Positions 55,731 through 64,000 of a stretch of 64,000 nt of DNA are shown here, piece after piece. Position 1 is the first letter of the stretch; each line of letters opens with the position of its first letter. The stretch covers positions 35,554 through 99,553 of the forward strand of contig NZ_LZSX01000107.1 in assembly GCF_001665835.1 (NCBI RefSeq). The letters run 5' to 3'. The DNA is from Mycobacterium colombiense (GTDB lineage Bacteria; Actinomycetota; Actinomycetes; Mycobacteriales; Mycobacteriaceae). The notes under the pieces were generated by a model, which searched no databases, was not told where the DNA came from, and was given only the letters and a program-made list of their open reading frames with translations. Both the position numbers and the translations under genes were made by a program.

Positions 55731-56189
55731 ATGTCCGATACCGAACTCGATCGCGTCGTGAGCGCCACCCGCGTGATGTCGGCCAACGCCGCCCGGATTT
55801 TCGAACTGATCGCCGACCCGTCGCGCCAGCCGAGCTGGGACGGCAACAACAACCTGGCGTCGGCCGCCGCCGGCCAGCGCGTTCATCGGGTCGGCGACGT
55901 CTTCAAGACCACGCTGACCAACGGTGCGGTGCGGGAGAACCACGTCACCGAGTTCGTCGAGGGCAGCAAGATCGCTTGGCGCCCAGCCGAACCCAACAAG
56001 CAGCCGCCGGGCCACCTGTGGCGCTGGGAGCTCAGCCCGGTCAACGCCGAGCTCACCACGGTGACCCACACCTACGACTGGACGGAGCTGGCCGACGCCA
56101 CCCGCCTCGAGCGGGCGCGGGCGACGACGGCCGACATGTTGCGCGAGTCGATGGACCGGCTCGCCCTGCTCGCGCAGGCGCCGGAGTAA
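55731..56189 (+). CDS. SRPBCC (polyketide cyclase-like) protein
   Basis: This 152-residue START-like protein has MSANAARIFELIADPSRQPSWDG, HRVGDVFKTTLTNGAVRENHVTEF and GHLWRWELSPV, with a long C-terminal helix. It resembles the SRPBCC protein at 36263-36733 in fold only. Ligand unknown. It is convergent with a methyltransferase gene. Confidence 0.83.
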   Translation: MSDTELDRVVSATRVMSANAARIFELIADPSRQPSWDGNNNLASAAAGQRVHRVGDVFKTTLTNGAVRENHVTEFVEGSKIAWRPAEPNKQPPGHLWRWELSPVNAELTTVTHTYDWTELADATRLERARATTADMLRESMDRLALLAQAPE

Positions 56190-56211
56190 GGCCCGGGCGC
56201 CAGGGCGACGG

Positions 56212-56958
56212 TCAGCCCTTCTTGGCGCGCACCCACTGGAACGTGCCGAGGTTCTTCACTCGCACGCTGGCAAAACCGTTGTCCTCCAAGACATCGCCGA
56301 TTTCATCGTCGCCGAACGCGTGCGCCCCGACATTCGGCAGCAGCTGCCAATACCGGGCCAGCCGCCCGGCGGTCGGGACCATGACGGCCAGCCTGCCGCC
56401 CGGCCGCAGCACGCGGGCGATCTCGGCGAGGGCGGCCGCCGGATCCGGCACCAATTGCAGCACCGCGGTCGACACCGCGACGTCAATAGTGCCGTCGCGC
56501 AGCGGAAGTCGTTGTGCGTCGGCCTTGATGAAGCCGACCTGCGGCCCGGCCTCGTTGCGCACGGCGCGGGCAAGCATCGGCTCGGAGATATCGACGCCGA
56601 GGCCCAGCCCCTCTGGGCCGGCGGCACGAGCCAGCGACGCGGTGACGTTGCCCGGGCCGGAGCCGACGTCCAGCGCGATGCCGCCCTGCGGAACGTCCAA
56701 CCACTCCAGCGGCAGTTGCCACGCGCCGATCCAGCGCCGGGAAATCGCTTGGGCGTTGTCGTAGAGCATCGAGCCGATCGGTGACGCCCACGCCGCCTGG
56801 ATCGGGCCGGTGTTCTTCTCGACGGCGCCGTCCTGGGCCGCGCCGGTGCCGAGCAGGTCGAGGTAACCCCGGCTCACGTCGGGATCGGCCGGCGGGTCGA
56901 TGAGCAGGTCCAGCGCTCGCCGAAGCGCGGGAGGCAGCGAGATGTGCACGTCGGTCAT
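56212..56958 (-). CDS. Class I SAM-dependent methyltransferase
   Basis: This 248-residue protein has motif I ALDVGSGPGNVTASLA, GLGVDISEPMLARAV, DAQRLPLRDGTIDVAVSTAVLQLV and LRPGGRLAVMVPT, the UbiE/mycobacterial methyltransferase-11 pattern. ATG 56958 has GAAGGAG at proper spacing, so the upstream open frame is excluded. Substrate unknown. Confidence 0.87.
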   Translation of the reverse strand: MTDVHISLPPALRRALDLLIDPPADPDVSRGYLDLLGTGAAQDGAVEKNTGPIQAAWASPIGSMLYDNAQAISRRWIGAWQLPLEWLDVPQGGIALDVGSGPGNVTASLARAAGPEGLGLGVDISEPMLARAVRNEAGPQVGFIKADAQRLPLRDGTIDVAVSTAVLQLVPDPAAALAEIARVLRPGGRLAVMVPTAGRLARYWQLLPNVGAHAFGDDEIGDVLEDNGFASVRVKNLGTFQWVRAKKG

Positions 56959-57097
56959 GCGTACTCCTTCGATCAAATGCCAAGCCAGACGCCAGAAATC
57001 GAATGGAAAGCCCGTCAAGCCTCGGCTCCGGTGAGTCCCGTCCGCAGCCTACGCCGAGGGCCCACGACGCTTCGACCGCTGCGAATTGTCTGCCGGG

Positions 57098-58474
57098 TTA
57101 CCGGCGGACGACGGCGTGCTCGCGGACCAGGGCGTACAGCCGCCAGTAACCGGGCACGCCCTTGAGCGCGGTCTCGCCGCGGTCGCCGAACCTGTGCCGC
57201 GACCCGGTGACGATGTCGCGCAGCGTGGACGACACCAGCACCTCGCTGGGCCCGGCGAGCGCCGCCACCCGCGCGCCGATGTGTACGGCCATCCCCGCGA
57301 CGTCCGCGCCGCGCACCTCGACTTCGCCGGCGTGAATGCCGACCCGCACCTCGATGCCCAGCACGTGAACGTCGTCCACGATGGCGTCGGCGCAGGCGAT
57401 CGCCGCGCTTGGGCTGCTGAACGTTGCGACGAATCCGTCTCCGGCCGTGTTGACTTCGCGGCCGCCGAAGCGCTGCAGTTCGTGCCGCACGATCCTGTCG
57501 TGGTTGTCCAGCAGGTCGCGCCAGCGGTGGTCACCCAGCGCCGCGGCGCGCTCGGTGGAGCCGACGATGTCGGTGAACACGATCGTGGTGAGCAACCGCT
57601 CGGCGTCAGAGCCGCCACGCACCCCGGTGATGAACTCTTCGATCTCGTCGAGCATGGGTGCGGTGTCGCCGACCCAGTACAGGGCGTCCTCGCCGGGCAG
57701 TTGCACGAGATGCGATCCCGCGATGTGCTCGGCGAGGTAGTGCGCGTGCTCGACCGGGCTGAAGCCGGGGTTGTCGCGATGCAGGATCAGCGTCGGCACG
57801 GTGACGCGGGGCAGCCGGTCGCGGACATCGCCCTCCCTGACCTTGTTGATGAACGCACGGGCCATGCTGGGTGACGCGGCCCGGTTACCGGCCATGTCCC
57901 ACCACGAGCGGAACGCGGCGTCATCCGTCACGGAGGGCGCGATGATGCCGAGCATGTCGAAACCCTGCTCGACGGCGTCCGGCTCCATCCCGATCGACGT
58001 GAATCGATCGGCGGCGTCGAGCTCAGCGCCGATGGGGTAGTCGGGGCCCCGCAGCGTGCGCGCGGCGCCGTTGGCGATGACAAGGCTGTTCACTCGATCG
58101 GAGTGGTCGGCGGCGAGAACCACACCGGCCAGCGTGGTGAAACCCGGGGCGAAGACGGTGGCTCGCTCGCAACCGACCGCGTTCATGACAGCGATCGCAT
58201 CCTGTGCCCACGATTCCGGGCCGAGCATGTCGAGCGAGGGAACCCGGGACGACAGGCCGATGCCGCGCTGATCGAAGCGGATCACCCGGCAGAACGAGGC
58301 GAGCCGACGATGGAAGCGGTACATCGAGGGCTCGAGGTCGACGCAGTCGATCGGGATCAGCGGGCCCGGCAGCATGAGCAGGTCCATCGGCCCATCGCCG
58401 AAGACCTGATAGGCGATGTCGATTTCGCCGCAACTGGCGTACCGGGTCCGCGGAGCCGCAGAACTCCCAGCCAC
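57098..58474 (-). CDS. Alpha/beta hydrolase-class III adenylyl cyclase fusion (Rv1900c/LipJ-like)
   Basis: The 458 residues contain an alpha/beta-hydrolase domain (1-275) and a class III cyclase (290-450). The hydrolase elbow reads FAPGFTTLAGVVL with no Ser, Asp or Cys nucleophile, so it is probably a sensor rather than an enzyme. The cyclase has metal Asp in FTDIVGST and NTAGDGF, with Asn replacing the usual Lys and His in place of the transition-state Asn (AVHIGARV). Rv1900c has a similar architecture and noncanonical residues. It probably makes cAMP, perhaps also cGMP. Confidence 0.88.
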   Translation of the reverse strand: MAGSSAAPRTRYASCGEIDIAYQVFGDGPMDLLMLPGPLIPIDCVDLEPSMYRFHRRLASFCRVIRFDQRGIGLSSRVPSLDMLGPESWAQDAIAVMNAVGCERATVFAPGFTTLAGVVLAADHSDRVNSLVIANGAARTLRGPDYPIGAELDAADRFTSIGMEPDAVEQGFDMLGIIAPSVTDDAAFRSWWDMAGNRAASPSMARAFINKVREGDVRDRLPRVTVPTLILHRDNPGFSPVEHAHYLAEHIAGSHLVQLPGEDALYWVGDTAPMLDEIEEFITGVRGGSDAERLLTTIVFTDIVGSTERAAALGDHRWRDLLDNHDRIVRHELQRFGGREVNTAGDGFVATFSSPSAAIACADAIVDDVHVLGIEVRVGIHAGEVEVRGADVAGMAVHIGARVAALAGPSEVLVSSTLRDIVTGSRHRFGDRGETALKGVPGYWRLYALVREHAVVRR

Positions 58475-58514
58475 GGCTCAAGGCTAGTGCAGGGTGCCGA
58501 CAATTCGAGGCCCG

Positions 58515-59132
58515 TTAACGGCGCTGCCCGCGGCTGATGATCGGAACCAGATAGCGTGCGGCGTACTCGCGCACCGCGGCCGGGTCAGAGGTGTCGAGCC
58601 GGTCGGTGGGAAAGACGATGATGCCGAGGGCGACGCGCAGCAGGATGTCGGCGATGTTGTCCAGGTCGGGCTCGGCCAGGTCGGCGCCGCACCGCCGCAG
58701 GGTGTGGGCGATGCCGTCGGCGAACTGGCGAATCGGGAAGGCCTGCGACCGGGAGAACATGCCGAACAGCTCGGGTTCGCTCTCGGCGATCCGCGAATAC
58801 AACGGCGAGTCCTGCACCAGGCGCACCCCGAGCGCGAACGCCTCGATCACCGCCTGTTGCGGGTCGCAGTCCGTTGTCGCACGGTCCAGGGTGCCGAAGA
58901 AGAGCCCGGCCTCGCGCCGCACCACGTGGGCGAACAGGTTCTCTTTGGTCGGGAACCGACGGTAGATCGTGCTGCGGCTGACCCCGGCCCGGGCGGCGAC
59001 GTCGTCGATGTTGGCGCGGCGCACGCCGTAGGTCTCGAACACGCTGCGGGCGGTGTCCAAGATCGTGCGATCGAGATCGGTGAGTGCATCGGCGCTGGCA
59101 GAGCCCGGTTCGGACTGCATGATTGGCGGCAT
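58515..59132 (-). CDS. TetR family transcriptional regulator
   Basis: This 205-residue protein has a helix-turn-helix NIDDVAARAGVSRSTIYRRF (about 41-60). ATG 59132 follows GAGGAA at good spacing; a second in-frame ATG lies at 59120. It is divergent from the MpaB-type oxygenase gene, and a 7-bp inverted repeat lies between them. It likely controls the 59308-63845 group. Confidence 0.9.
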   Translation of the reverse strand: MPPIMQSEPGSASADALTDLDRTILDTARSVFETYGVRRANIDDVAARAGVSRSTIYRRFPTKENLFAHVVRREAGLFFGTLDRATTDCDPQQAVIEAFALGVRLVQDSPLYSRIAESEPELFGMFSRSQAFPIRQFADGIAHTLRRCGADLAEPDLDNIADILLRVALGIIVFPTDRLDTSDPAAVREYAARYLVPIISRGQRR

Positions 59133-59227
59133 CGTATCAATTCCTCGGCGGGTCACTGCCGACTTTCTCGGAGCGCTCGGGATCCGCCCCGCGATGTGCA
59201 ACGGCAGCGAGCGATTGCTAGGCTCTG

Positions 59228-59247
59228 AACAAAGATACGGCTTTGTT
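59228..59247. promoter_or_regulatory. Inverted repeat between tetR and the oxygenase gene
   Basis: AACAAAG, six bases, CTTTGTT: a perfect 7-bp dyad in the 175-nt gap between the divergent tetR and MpaB-type genes, 61 nt before the oxygenase ATG. Candidate TetR operator. Confidence 0.5.
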
Positions 59248-59307
59248 TCATTAGTTCACAACGTCTGGCGGGACGCACGCCGCGCCCGGCGCGACGAGGA
59301 GGTGGGC

Positions 59308-60258
59308 ATGACCGCCCAGAATGACGAGTTGACCGCGGGGTCGCGGTTCGACACCGGCGTTCGCGAGGCGATGCCCATGCCCGTCGACGACCAGGTCGCC
59401 GACGCCGCGCCGCGGCTGGGTCCGGATTCGTTGATCTGGAAGTTTTACGGGGACAACCGGACTCAGCTCTTCGGATTCCAGCGCACAGCCGGGGTGGAGA
59501 ACTGCATCGAGCAGCTTGCCCAGGGCGTGCTGGACCACTCCGTCATCTTCAGCGACACGCTGGGCCGGGCCAAGCGGACCGCCCCGCCCCTGATGAACAC
59601 CGTCTACTCCGACGAGCCTCACGAGTGGGGCCGCAAGGTGCGCGATTTCCACAGGATGATCAAGGGCACCATCAGCGACGGCTCGAGATACCACGCCCTG
59701 AATCCGGAGCTGTTCTACTGGGCGCACGCCAGCTTCGTCGACCAGGTCATCTACAACACCGACACGTTCATCCGCCGGCTGTCGCGCGCGGAGAAGGAAC
59801 AGATCTTCAACGAGGGCAAGCTCTGGTACAGCCTGTACGGCGTCAGCGACCGCGGACAACCGCAGACCTACGACGACTTCCTGGCCTACTGGGACGAGAT
59901 GCTCGACCGGTTCGTCCCGCACAAGACCGTGCTGTACGGCACCGGCTACATCCGCAAGGGCATCCCCGGACCGCGCCGGATTCCCGAGCCGGTGTGGAAG
60001 ATCCTGTCGGCGCCGCTGAACGCCTACACCCGGCTGGTCGTGGTCGGGACCCTGCCACCGCAGATGCGCGAGGTGTGCCAGCTGCAGTGGGATGCCAAGA
60101 AGGAGAAGCGTTTTCAGCGCGTCGCGGCGGCCATCCGGGCGCTCAACCCGCTGCTCAACCGGCTGCCGGTACGGGTGCTCTACACGAGCTGGGCGGCCGC
60201 GGCGTGGCAGCGCGCCGGCGTCGACCCGCGGCCGCTGCACAACCGCCCGGCCGCCTGA
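59308..60258 (+). CDS. MpaB/latex-clearing-type oxygenase domain protein (DUF2236)
   Basis: This 316-residue protein has the DUF2236 domain: PDSLIWKFYGDNRTQLFGFQR, VYSDEPHEWGRKVRDFHRMIKG, the conserved His in FYWAHASFVDQV, and DDFLAYWDEMLDRF. Relatives are haem-type oxygenases such as rubber oxygenase and MpaB of mycophenolic acid synthesis, which cleave alkenyl chains. GAGGAGG precedes ATG 59308. Substrate unknown; the flanking reductase genes suggest its aldehyde or acid products are handled nearby. Confidence 0.83.
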   Translation: MTAQNDELTAGSRFDTGVREAMPMPVDDQVADAAPRLGPDSLIWKFYGDNRTQLFGFQRTAGVENCIEQLAQGVLDHSVIFSDTLGRAKRTAPPLMNTVYSDEPHEWGRKVRDFHRMIKGTISDGSRYHALNPELFYWAHASFVDQVIYNTDTFIRRLSRAEKEQIFNEGKLWYSLYGVSDRGQPQTYDDFLAYWDEMLDRFVPHKTVLYGTGYIRKGIPGPRRIPEPVWKILSAPLNAYTRLVVVGTLPPQMREVCQLQWDAKKEKRFQRVAAAIRALNPLLNRLPVRVLYTSWAAAAWQRAGVDPRPLHNRPAA

Positions 60259-60407
60259 CGGGTTCTTCGGCAGCCGCGTTGGTCGTGACACCGCGCGGGC
60301 GCATAGGGCATCGTGGTTAGCCGGCTCCGCATTGGGGCATTCCGCTCTGTCGGCCGAAAGGGCCGGTCGAGCGAGCTGACGGCAGGGCGACCCGAAGGAG
60401 AACCGCG

Positions 60408-61172
60408 ATGCAGATGACCGGCAATACCGTTCTGGTCACCGGTGGCGGCAGCGGCATCGGCCGCGGCCTGGCCGAATCTTTCCACCGCTTGGGCAACCAG
60501 GTGATCATCGCCGCCCGGCGCACCGACCATCTGCGGGCCGTGGCCGAGGCCAACCCGGGCATGCAGACCCTGTCGCTCGATCAGGGCGACCCCGCCGACA
60601 TCCGGCGATTCGCCACCCAGCTGACCGACCACTACCCGGACCTCAACGTGGTGGTGAACAACGCCGGGATTCAGCGGGTCGAGGACCTGACCGGCAGCAA
60701 CGTCGGGCTGGCCGAACAGAGCATCGCGATCAATCTGCTGGGCCCGCTCCGGCTGACCTCGGCCCTGCTGCCGGCGCTGCTGCGCAAGCCGCACGCCACG
60801 ATCCTCAACGTCACGTCCGGTTTGGCCTTCATGCCCAGCGCGCTCACCCCGACCTACTGCGCCGCCAAGGCGGCGCTGCACTCCTACACCGAATCGCTGC
60901 GGTTCCAGCTGCGCGACACCTCGGTGCAGGTGATCGAGATCATTCCGCCGCACGTGCAGACAGCGCTGCAGGGCGAGCGGGGATTCGACCCCCGGGCGAT
61001 GCCGCTGGAGGACTACATCACCGAGACGATGACGCTGCTGCAGACGCAGCCGGACGCCAAGGAGATCGTGGTGGAGCGCGTCAAGATGTTCCGGTACGCC
61101 GAGCGTGACGGCACCTATGACGACATCTATCCCCGATTCAACGAGGCGATCACCGCCCTACTCGGCAGTTAG
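60408..61172 (+). CDS. DltE-type short-chain dehydrogenase
   Basis: This 254-residue SDR has TGGGSGIGRGLAESF, IIAARRTDHLRAV, NNAGIQRVEDLTG, YCAAKAALHSYTESLRF and PPHVQTALQG. This is the DltE-like class of NADPH-dependent reductases. GAAGGAG precedes ATG 60408. It probably belongs to the group with the oxygenase and the two downstream genes. Confidence 0.88.
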   Translation: MQMTGNTVLVTGGGSGIGRGLAESFHRLGNQVIIAARRTDHLRAVAEANPGMQTLSLDQGDPADIRRFATQLTDHYPDLNVVVNNAGIQRVEDLTGSNVGLAEQSIAINLLGPLRLTSALLPALLRKPHATILNVTSGLAFMPSALTPTYCAAKAALHSYTESLRFQLRDTSVQVIEIIPPHVQTALQGERGFDPRAMPLEDYITETMTLLQTQPDAKEIVVERVKMFRYAERDGTYDDIYPRFNEAITALLGS

Positions 61173-61329
61173 GCCACCGACGGCTACCTCCGTGAACCGC
61201 CATGACGCTGAACACCACGTGCACGCCGATGAAACTCCTTGTGAAATAAGGCGTTAATGCGATACGACGACGTGAGTGGAGGCCCGGCGTCGTTGGCGTA
61301 GCGGTCCGCGATGGGACAGGATCGAGGAC

Positions 61330-62433
61330 ATGGCCGAAGTCGATTTCTCGTTGTTGGACGTCCCACGCGCGGCACCCGTCGAGGATGCCGAGGCCTATTT
61401 GCGCGCGGCGATCGCCTGGCACTTCGGCGACGACACCGGTTCGCCGTTCTGGCTGCGGACCGCCCACGCGCTGGACTTCAACCCGTTGACCGACGTCAAC
61501 ACCCATGCCGATCTGCGGCTCTTTCCCAACCTGGTCAATGAATTGCGCAGTGTCCCAGTGGAAGATCTCATTCCCCGCGGTTACGCGGCCCAGGGATCGA
61601 CGCCACCGGTGCCCCAGGTATTCGAATCCGGCGGAACCACCGGCGCCCCGAAACGCACTGTGCAGCTGCCCGATTGGGTCGCGCAGGTCGTCGAGTGGCA
61701 AACCGAGGACTTCGCCACCGGCGGCTTCCGGCGGAGCCAGGGCTTTCTCTGCCTGATGCCGAGCGGACCGCATGGCGTCGGCTACTTCTCCCGGCTGGTG
61801 TCGCACCGGCTCGGCGCGGTTTTCCACGCGATCGACATCGATCCCCGCTGGGTGAAAAGGGTCGCCGCCCGCGGCGCCGCTGCCGAAGTGGCGGCCTACG
61901 TCGACCATGTCGTCGAGCAGGCGGTCTTCGTGTTGCAGACGCAGGATGTCGCGAACCTGCACACCACGCCGCCGCTGCTGGAGGCGATCGCCCGCGACGA
62001 CCGGGTGGTCGACCTGGTCAACGCCAAGGTCCGCTACCTGCTGCTCAGCGGGGCGCACGTGGACGCCGACACGCTTGATCTGCTGCGCGGCATCTTCCCG
62101 GCGACGACGATCACGATGGCGTTCGGCAGCACCATGGTGCTGTCACAGGCGGTCACCCGGACCGTCGACGGCGATACATTCGTCTTCGACCCGCGCACCC
62201 CGTACGTGGTGTTCTGGGTGATCGATCCCGATACTGGGCAACGGGTTCCCTACGGGCAGCAAGGCCAGGTGGTGATGAACCACATCAGCAAGGGCATGTT
62301 CATACCGAACAACCTGGAGCGCGACCTGGCGATCAGGATGCCCGGGCCGGCGGGTGAACTCAGCGATTCAGTCAGCGAGGTGCGGCCGGTCTCCACTTTC
62401 GAGGGTGAGGCCGTCATCGAGGGTGTGTACTGA
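61330..62433 (+). CDS. Adenylate-forming acyl ligase, EhpF/LuxE-like
   Basis: This 367-residue protein has the AMP-binding signature SGGTTGAPK (100-108), LCLMPSGPHGVGYF, LLLSGAHVDADTLDLL and MAFGSTMVLSQAV. It stops before a full FadD C-terminal domain, as in EhpF (phenazine) and LuxE-type acyl-activating proteins. It should activate a carboxylic acid for reduction by the aldehyde-dehydrogenase-like gene that starts 2 nt downstream. ATG 61330 starts the family N-terminus. Confidence 0.82.
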   Translation: MAEVDFSLLDVPRAAPVEDAEAYLRAAIAWHFGDDTGSPFWLRTAHALDFNPLTDVNTHADLRLFPNLVNELRSVPVEDLIPRGYAAQGSTPPVPQVFESGGTTGAPKRTVQLPDWVAQVVEWQTEDFATGGFRRSQGFLCLMPSGPHGVGYFSRLVSHRLGAVFHAIDIDPRWVKRVAARGAAAEVAAYVDHVVEQAVFVLQTQDVANLHTTPPLLEAIARDDRVVDLVNAKVRYLLLSGAHVDADTLDLLRGIFPATTITMAFGSTMVLSQAVTRTVDGDTFVFDPRTPYVVFWVIDPDTGQRVPYGQQGQVVMNHISKGMFIPNNLERDLAIRMPGPAGELSDSVSEVRPVSTFEGEAVIEGVY

Positions 62434-62435
62434 GC

Positions 62436-63845
62436 GTGGTGGGTGAAAACGTGGTCACCGCAACCGGTTTGGTAGCGCTCGACGCGCTCGGCCCGGACGG
62501 CGAATACCGGACCCGTAAACGCGAGGTGATCACCACCACCGCCGGCACCGCGGTCGCCGAGCTGAGCCTGGTTCCGCCGCTCTACGTTTCGCGCACGCTG
62601 CGCGCGCAGCGCAACGCCGCACCACTTCCGGTCGCCCGGCGCGCGGCCGCGCTGTCCCGGGCCGCCGACATCTTTGGAAACGGCGTGATCGCCGGACTGG
62701 ATTTCGAGACGTATGTGGTGTTGGCCGGCGCGATCTCGGGCATGCCGATCGCGATCACCCGCGCCGGGGCGCGCGGTGTGGCCGACGCGGTCGCCGGCGC
62801 GTTCGATGCGGTGCGGCCGGCCCAGCCGGCGGGGGCGACGCTGGACTGGCGCGAGGAGCGCACCCGCGCGGGTGGCGCGCTGTGGGTGCGGCGCGGGGAG
62901 GTGTTCGCCGTGCACGCGGCCGGGAACGGCCCCGGTGTCCACGGGCTCTGGCCCCAGGCGCTGGCGCTGGGCTACCGGGTCGCGGTGCGCCCGTCGCGGC
63001 GCGAGCCGCTGACGGCGCATCGACTGGTGTGCGCGTTGCGGCAGGCCGGGTTTCGCGCCGAGGACGCCGCCTATCTGCCCACCGACCATGCCGGTGCGGA
63101 CGAAATAATCCGGTCCGCCGATCTCGCGATGGTGTACGGGGGCCAGGAGGTGGTCGACAAGTATGCCGGCGATCCGACGGTGATCGTGAACGGACCGGGC
63201 CGCACCAAGATCGTGATCACCGCCGACCGGGACTGGCATGACTATCTGGACGTCATCGTCGACTCGATCGCCGACCACGGGGGCATGGCGTGCGTCAACA
63301 CCACCGCGGTGCTCTACGAGGGCGATGCCACTGCTTTGGCCCGGGCGATCGCCGAGCGATTGGCGGCCATCGAGCCACTGCCCACCGACGACGAGCGGGC
63401 GATCCTGCCCACCCAGCCCGTCGAGAAGGCGCGCGCCCTGGCGAACTTGCTGGCGGCCAAGGCCGCCGGATCAACCCCGCTGCTCGGCGCCGATCAGGTG
63501 GTCGCCGATCTCGGCGACGGCTACGCCGCGCTGCGCCCGGCCGTACATCTGCTGGCCGAGCCCGACGCGGACAAACTCAACCTCGAGCTGCCCTTCCCGT
63601 GTGTGTGGGTGTCGGCCTGGTCGCGCGGGGCCGGGTTCGAGGCCGGCATTGCACCGTTGCGGCATTCGCTCGTCGTCACCGCGATCACCGGCGACGAGAC
63701 GCTGATCGACGATCTGGTCGCCGAACCGACCGTCGGCAATGTCTACTGCGGGCACCATCCGACGTGGTTCCATGCACCGCACATTCCGCACGACGGATTT
63801 CTGGCCGACGCCCTGATGCGCAACAAAGGGTTCATCGGGGAGTAG
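62436..63845 (+). CDS. Acyl reductase of the aldehyde dehydrogenase superfamily, EhpG/LuxC-like
   Basis: This 469-residue protein has an ALDH-like fold with catalytic Cys286 (DHGGMACVNTTAV), FAVHAAGNGPGVHGLWP, VAVRPSRREPLTAHRL and a C-terminal FPCVWVSAWSR. It should reduce an activated acyl group to an aldehyde with NAD(P)H. GTG 62436 lies 2 nt after the ligase stop, so the pair forms a carboxylic-acid reduction module. Confidence 0.85.
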   Translation: MVGENVVTATGLVALDALGPDGEYRTRKREVITTTAGTAVAELSLVPPLYVSRTLRAQRNAAPLPVARRAAALSRAADIFGNGVIAGLDFETYVVLAGAISGMPIAITRAGARGVADAVAGAFDAVRPAQPAGATLDWREERTRAGGALWVRRGEVFAVHAAGNGPGVHGLWPQALALGYRVAVRPSRREPLTAHRLVCALRQAGFRAEDAAYLPTDHAGADEIIRSADLAMVYGGQEVVDKYAGDPTVIVNGPGRTKIVITADRDWHDYLDVIVDSIADHGGMACVNTTAVLYEGDATALARAIAERLAAIEPLPTDDERAILPTQPVEKARALANLLAAKAAGSTPLLGADQVVADLGDGYAALRPAVHLLAEPDADKLNLELPFPCVWVSAWSRGAGFEAGIAPLRHSLVVTAITGDETLIDDLVAEPTVGNVYCGHHPTWFHAPHIPHDGFLADALMRNKGFIGE

Positions 63846-63866
63846 CCGGGAGTGCCCGTCGGACCG

Positions 63867-64000
63867 TTACTCCCCGAAGGCGCCGTGCGGCGACGCGACC
63901 GACTGTGCGCCGGGCCCGCCCGAACCGAGGTGGCTGGAGGCGAAGGCGACGCCCTTGTCGATCATGGCGCCGTCGTCGGCGTAGGTGTCGTGTGCGGCGA
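63867..64000 (-). CDS. C-terminal end of a probable cutinase-like protein (partial)
   Basis: On the minus strand a frame enters from the window edge and ends at TAA 63867-63869 after 43 residues (AHDTYADDGAMIDKGVAFA, ending SPHGAFGE). The H-x-x-Y-x-x-D/N-G-x-x-D pattern followed by a FAxxxL helix is the catalytic end of cutinase/CULP proteins. Only the last part is visible, so the call is tentative. It runs convergent to the acyl reductase. Confidence 0.45.
   Translation of the reverse strand, partial: AAHDTYADDGAMIDKGVAFASSHLGSGGPGAQSVASPHGAFGE

Overview
The window is a high-GC actinobacterial chromosome segment, most likely from a slow-growing or environmental Mycobacterium. The signs are a recognisable LpqC lipoprotein, fused tandem acyl-CoA dehydrogenases, Ltp-type thiolase plus DUF35 pairs, mycobacterial class III cyclase fusions, a CtpA/B-like copper ATPase and many TetR regulators with GTG or TTG starts. 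I see no rRNA, tRNA, CRISPR array, insertion sequence or phage gene. Nearly all sequence is coding and genes are packed with 1-4 nt overlaps.

Layout. 1-2370: a phosphotransferase (cut by the window edge), its TetR neighbour and a decayed DUF7065/phosphotransferase hybrid. 2371-3251: an RsbW-like anti-sigma kinase and a STAS antagonist. 3611-5331: a Tat-exported catalase-like peroxidase with cytochrome b561. 5469-7440: class I aldolase and a triple DUF190 protein. 7556-24177: a large CoA-thioester catabolic locus. It contains TetR, a fused acyl-CoA dehydrogenase, two thiolase/DUF35 pairs, LacI, an amidohydrolase, a fused class III CoA-transferase, PadR, an acyl-CoA synthetase, an SDR, an alpha/beta hydrolase and a second TetR. 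24225-31806: a cyclase/ATPase signalling protein, a secreted lipase with TetR, lpqC with MarR, and a Tat-exported polysaccharide deacetylase. 32068-38624: a membrane esterase, copper ATPase with chaperone, SRPBCC, PPOX, TetR and a DUF417 protein. 38772-43615: two overlapping Baeyer-Villiger-type monooxygenases and a DUF2252 protein. 43674-50866: SDRs, a cation exchanger, an ADH-SnoaL-SDR operon with divergent IclR, and a PrpD-family protein. 50923-58474: thioesterase, SDRs, methyltransferases, a CGNR regulator, SRPBCC and a hydrolase-cyclase fusion. 58515-63845: TetR, an MpaB-type oxygenase, an SDR and a carboxylate activation/reduction pair. The end of a probable cutinase closes the window.

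How genes work together. The clearest linkage is an identical 19-bp palindromic element found only between the first catabolic TetR and fadE (8250-8268) and just upstream of the fadD-like gene (21459-21477). This suggests one TetR controls both ends of the pathway. The cluster has the parts for activation (CoA ligase, CoA-transferase), dehydrogenation (fused FadE) and carbon-carbon cleavage by two Ltp2-type retro-aldolases. Its substrate cannot be read from the sequence. Several other divergent regulator/enzyme pairs carry good palindromes in the shared intergenic space (23526-23554, 30487-30505, 37342-37356, 54848-54878). Two regulators appear to lack any normal start codon and may begin at AUU or AUC.
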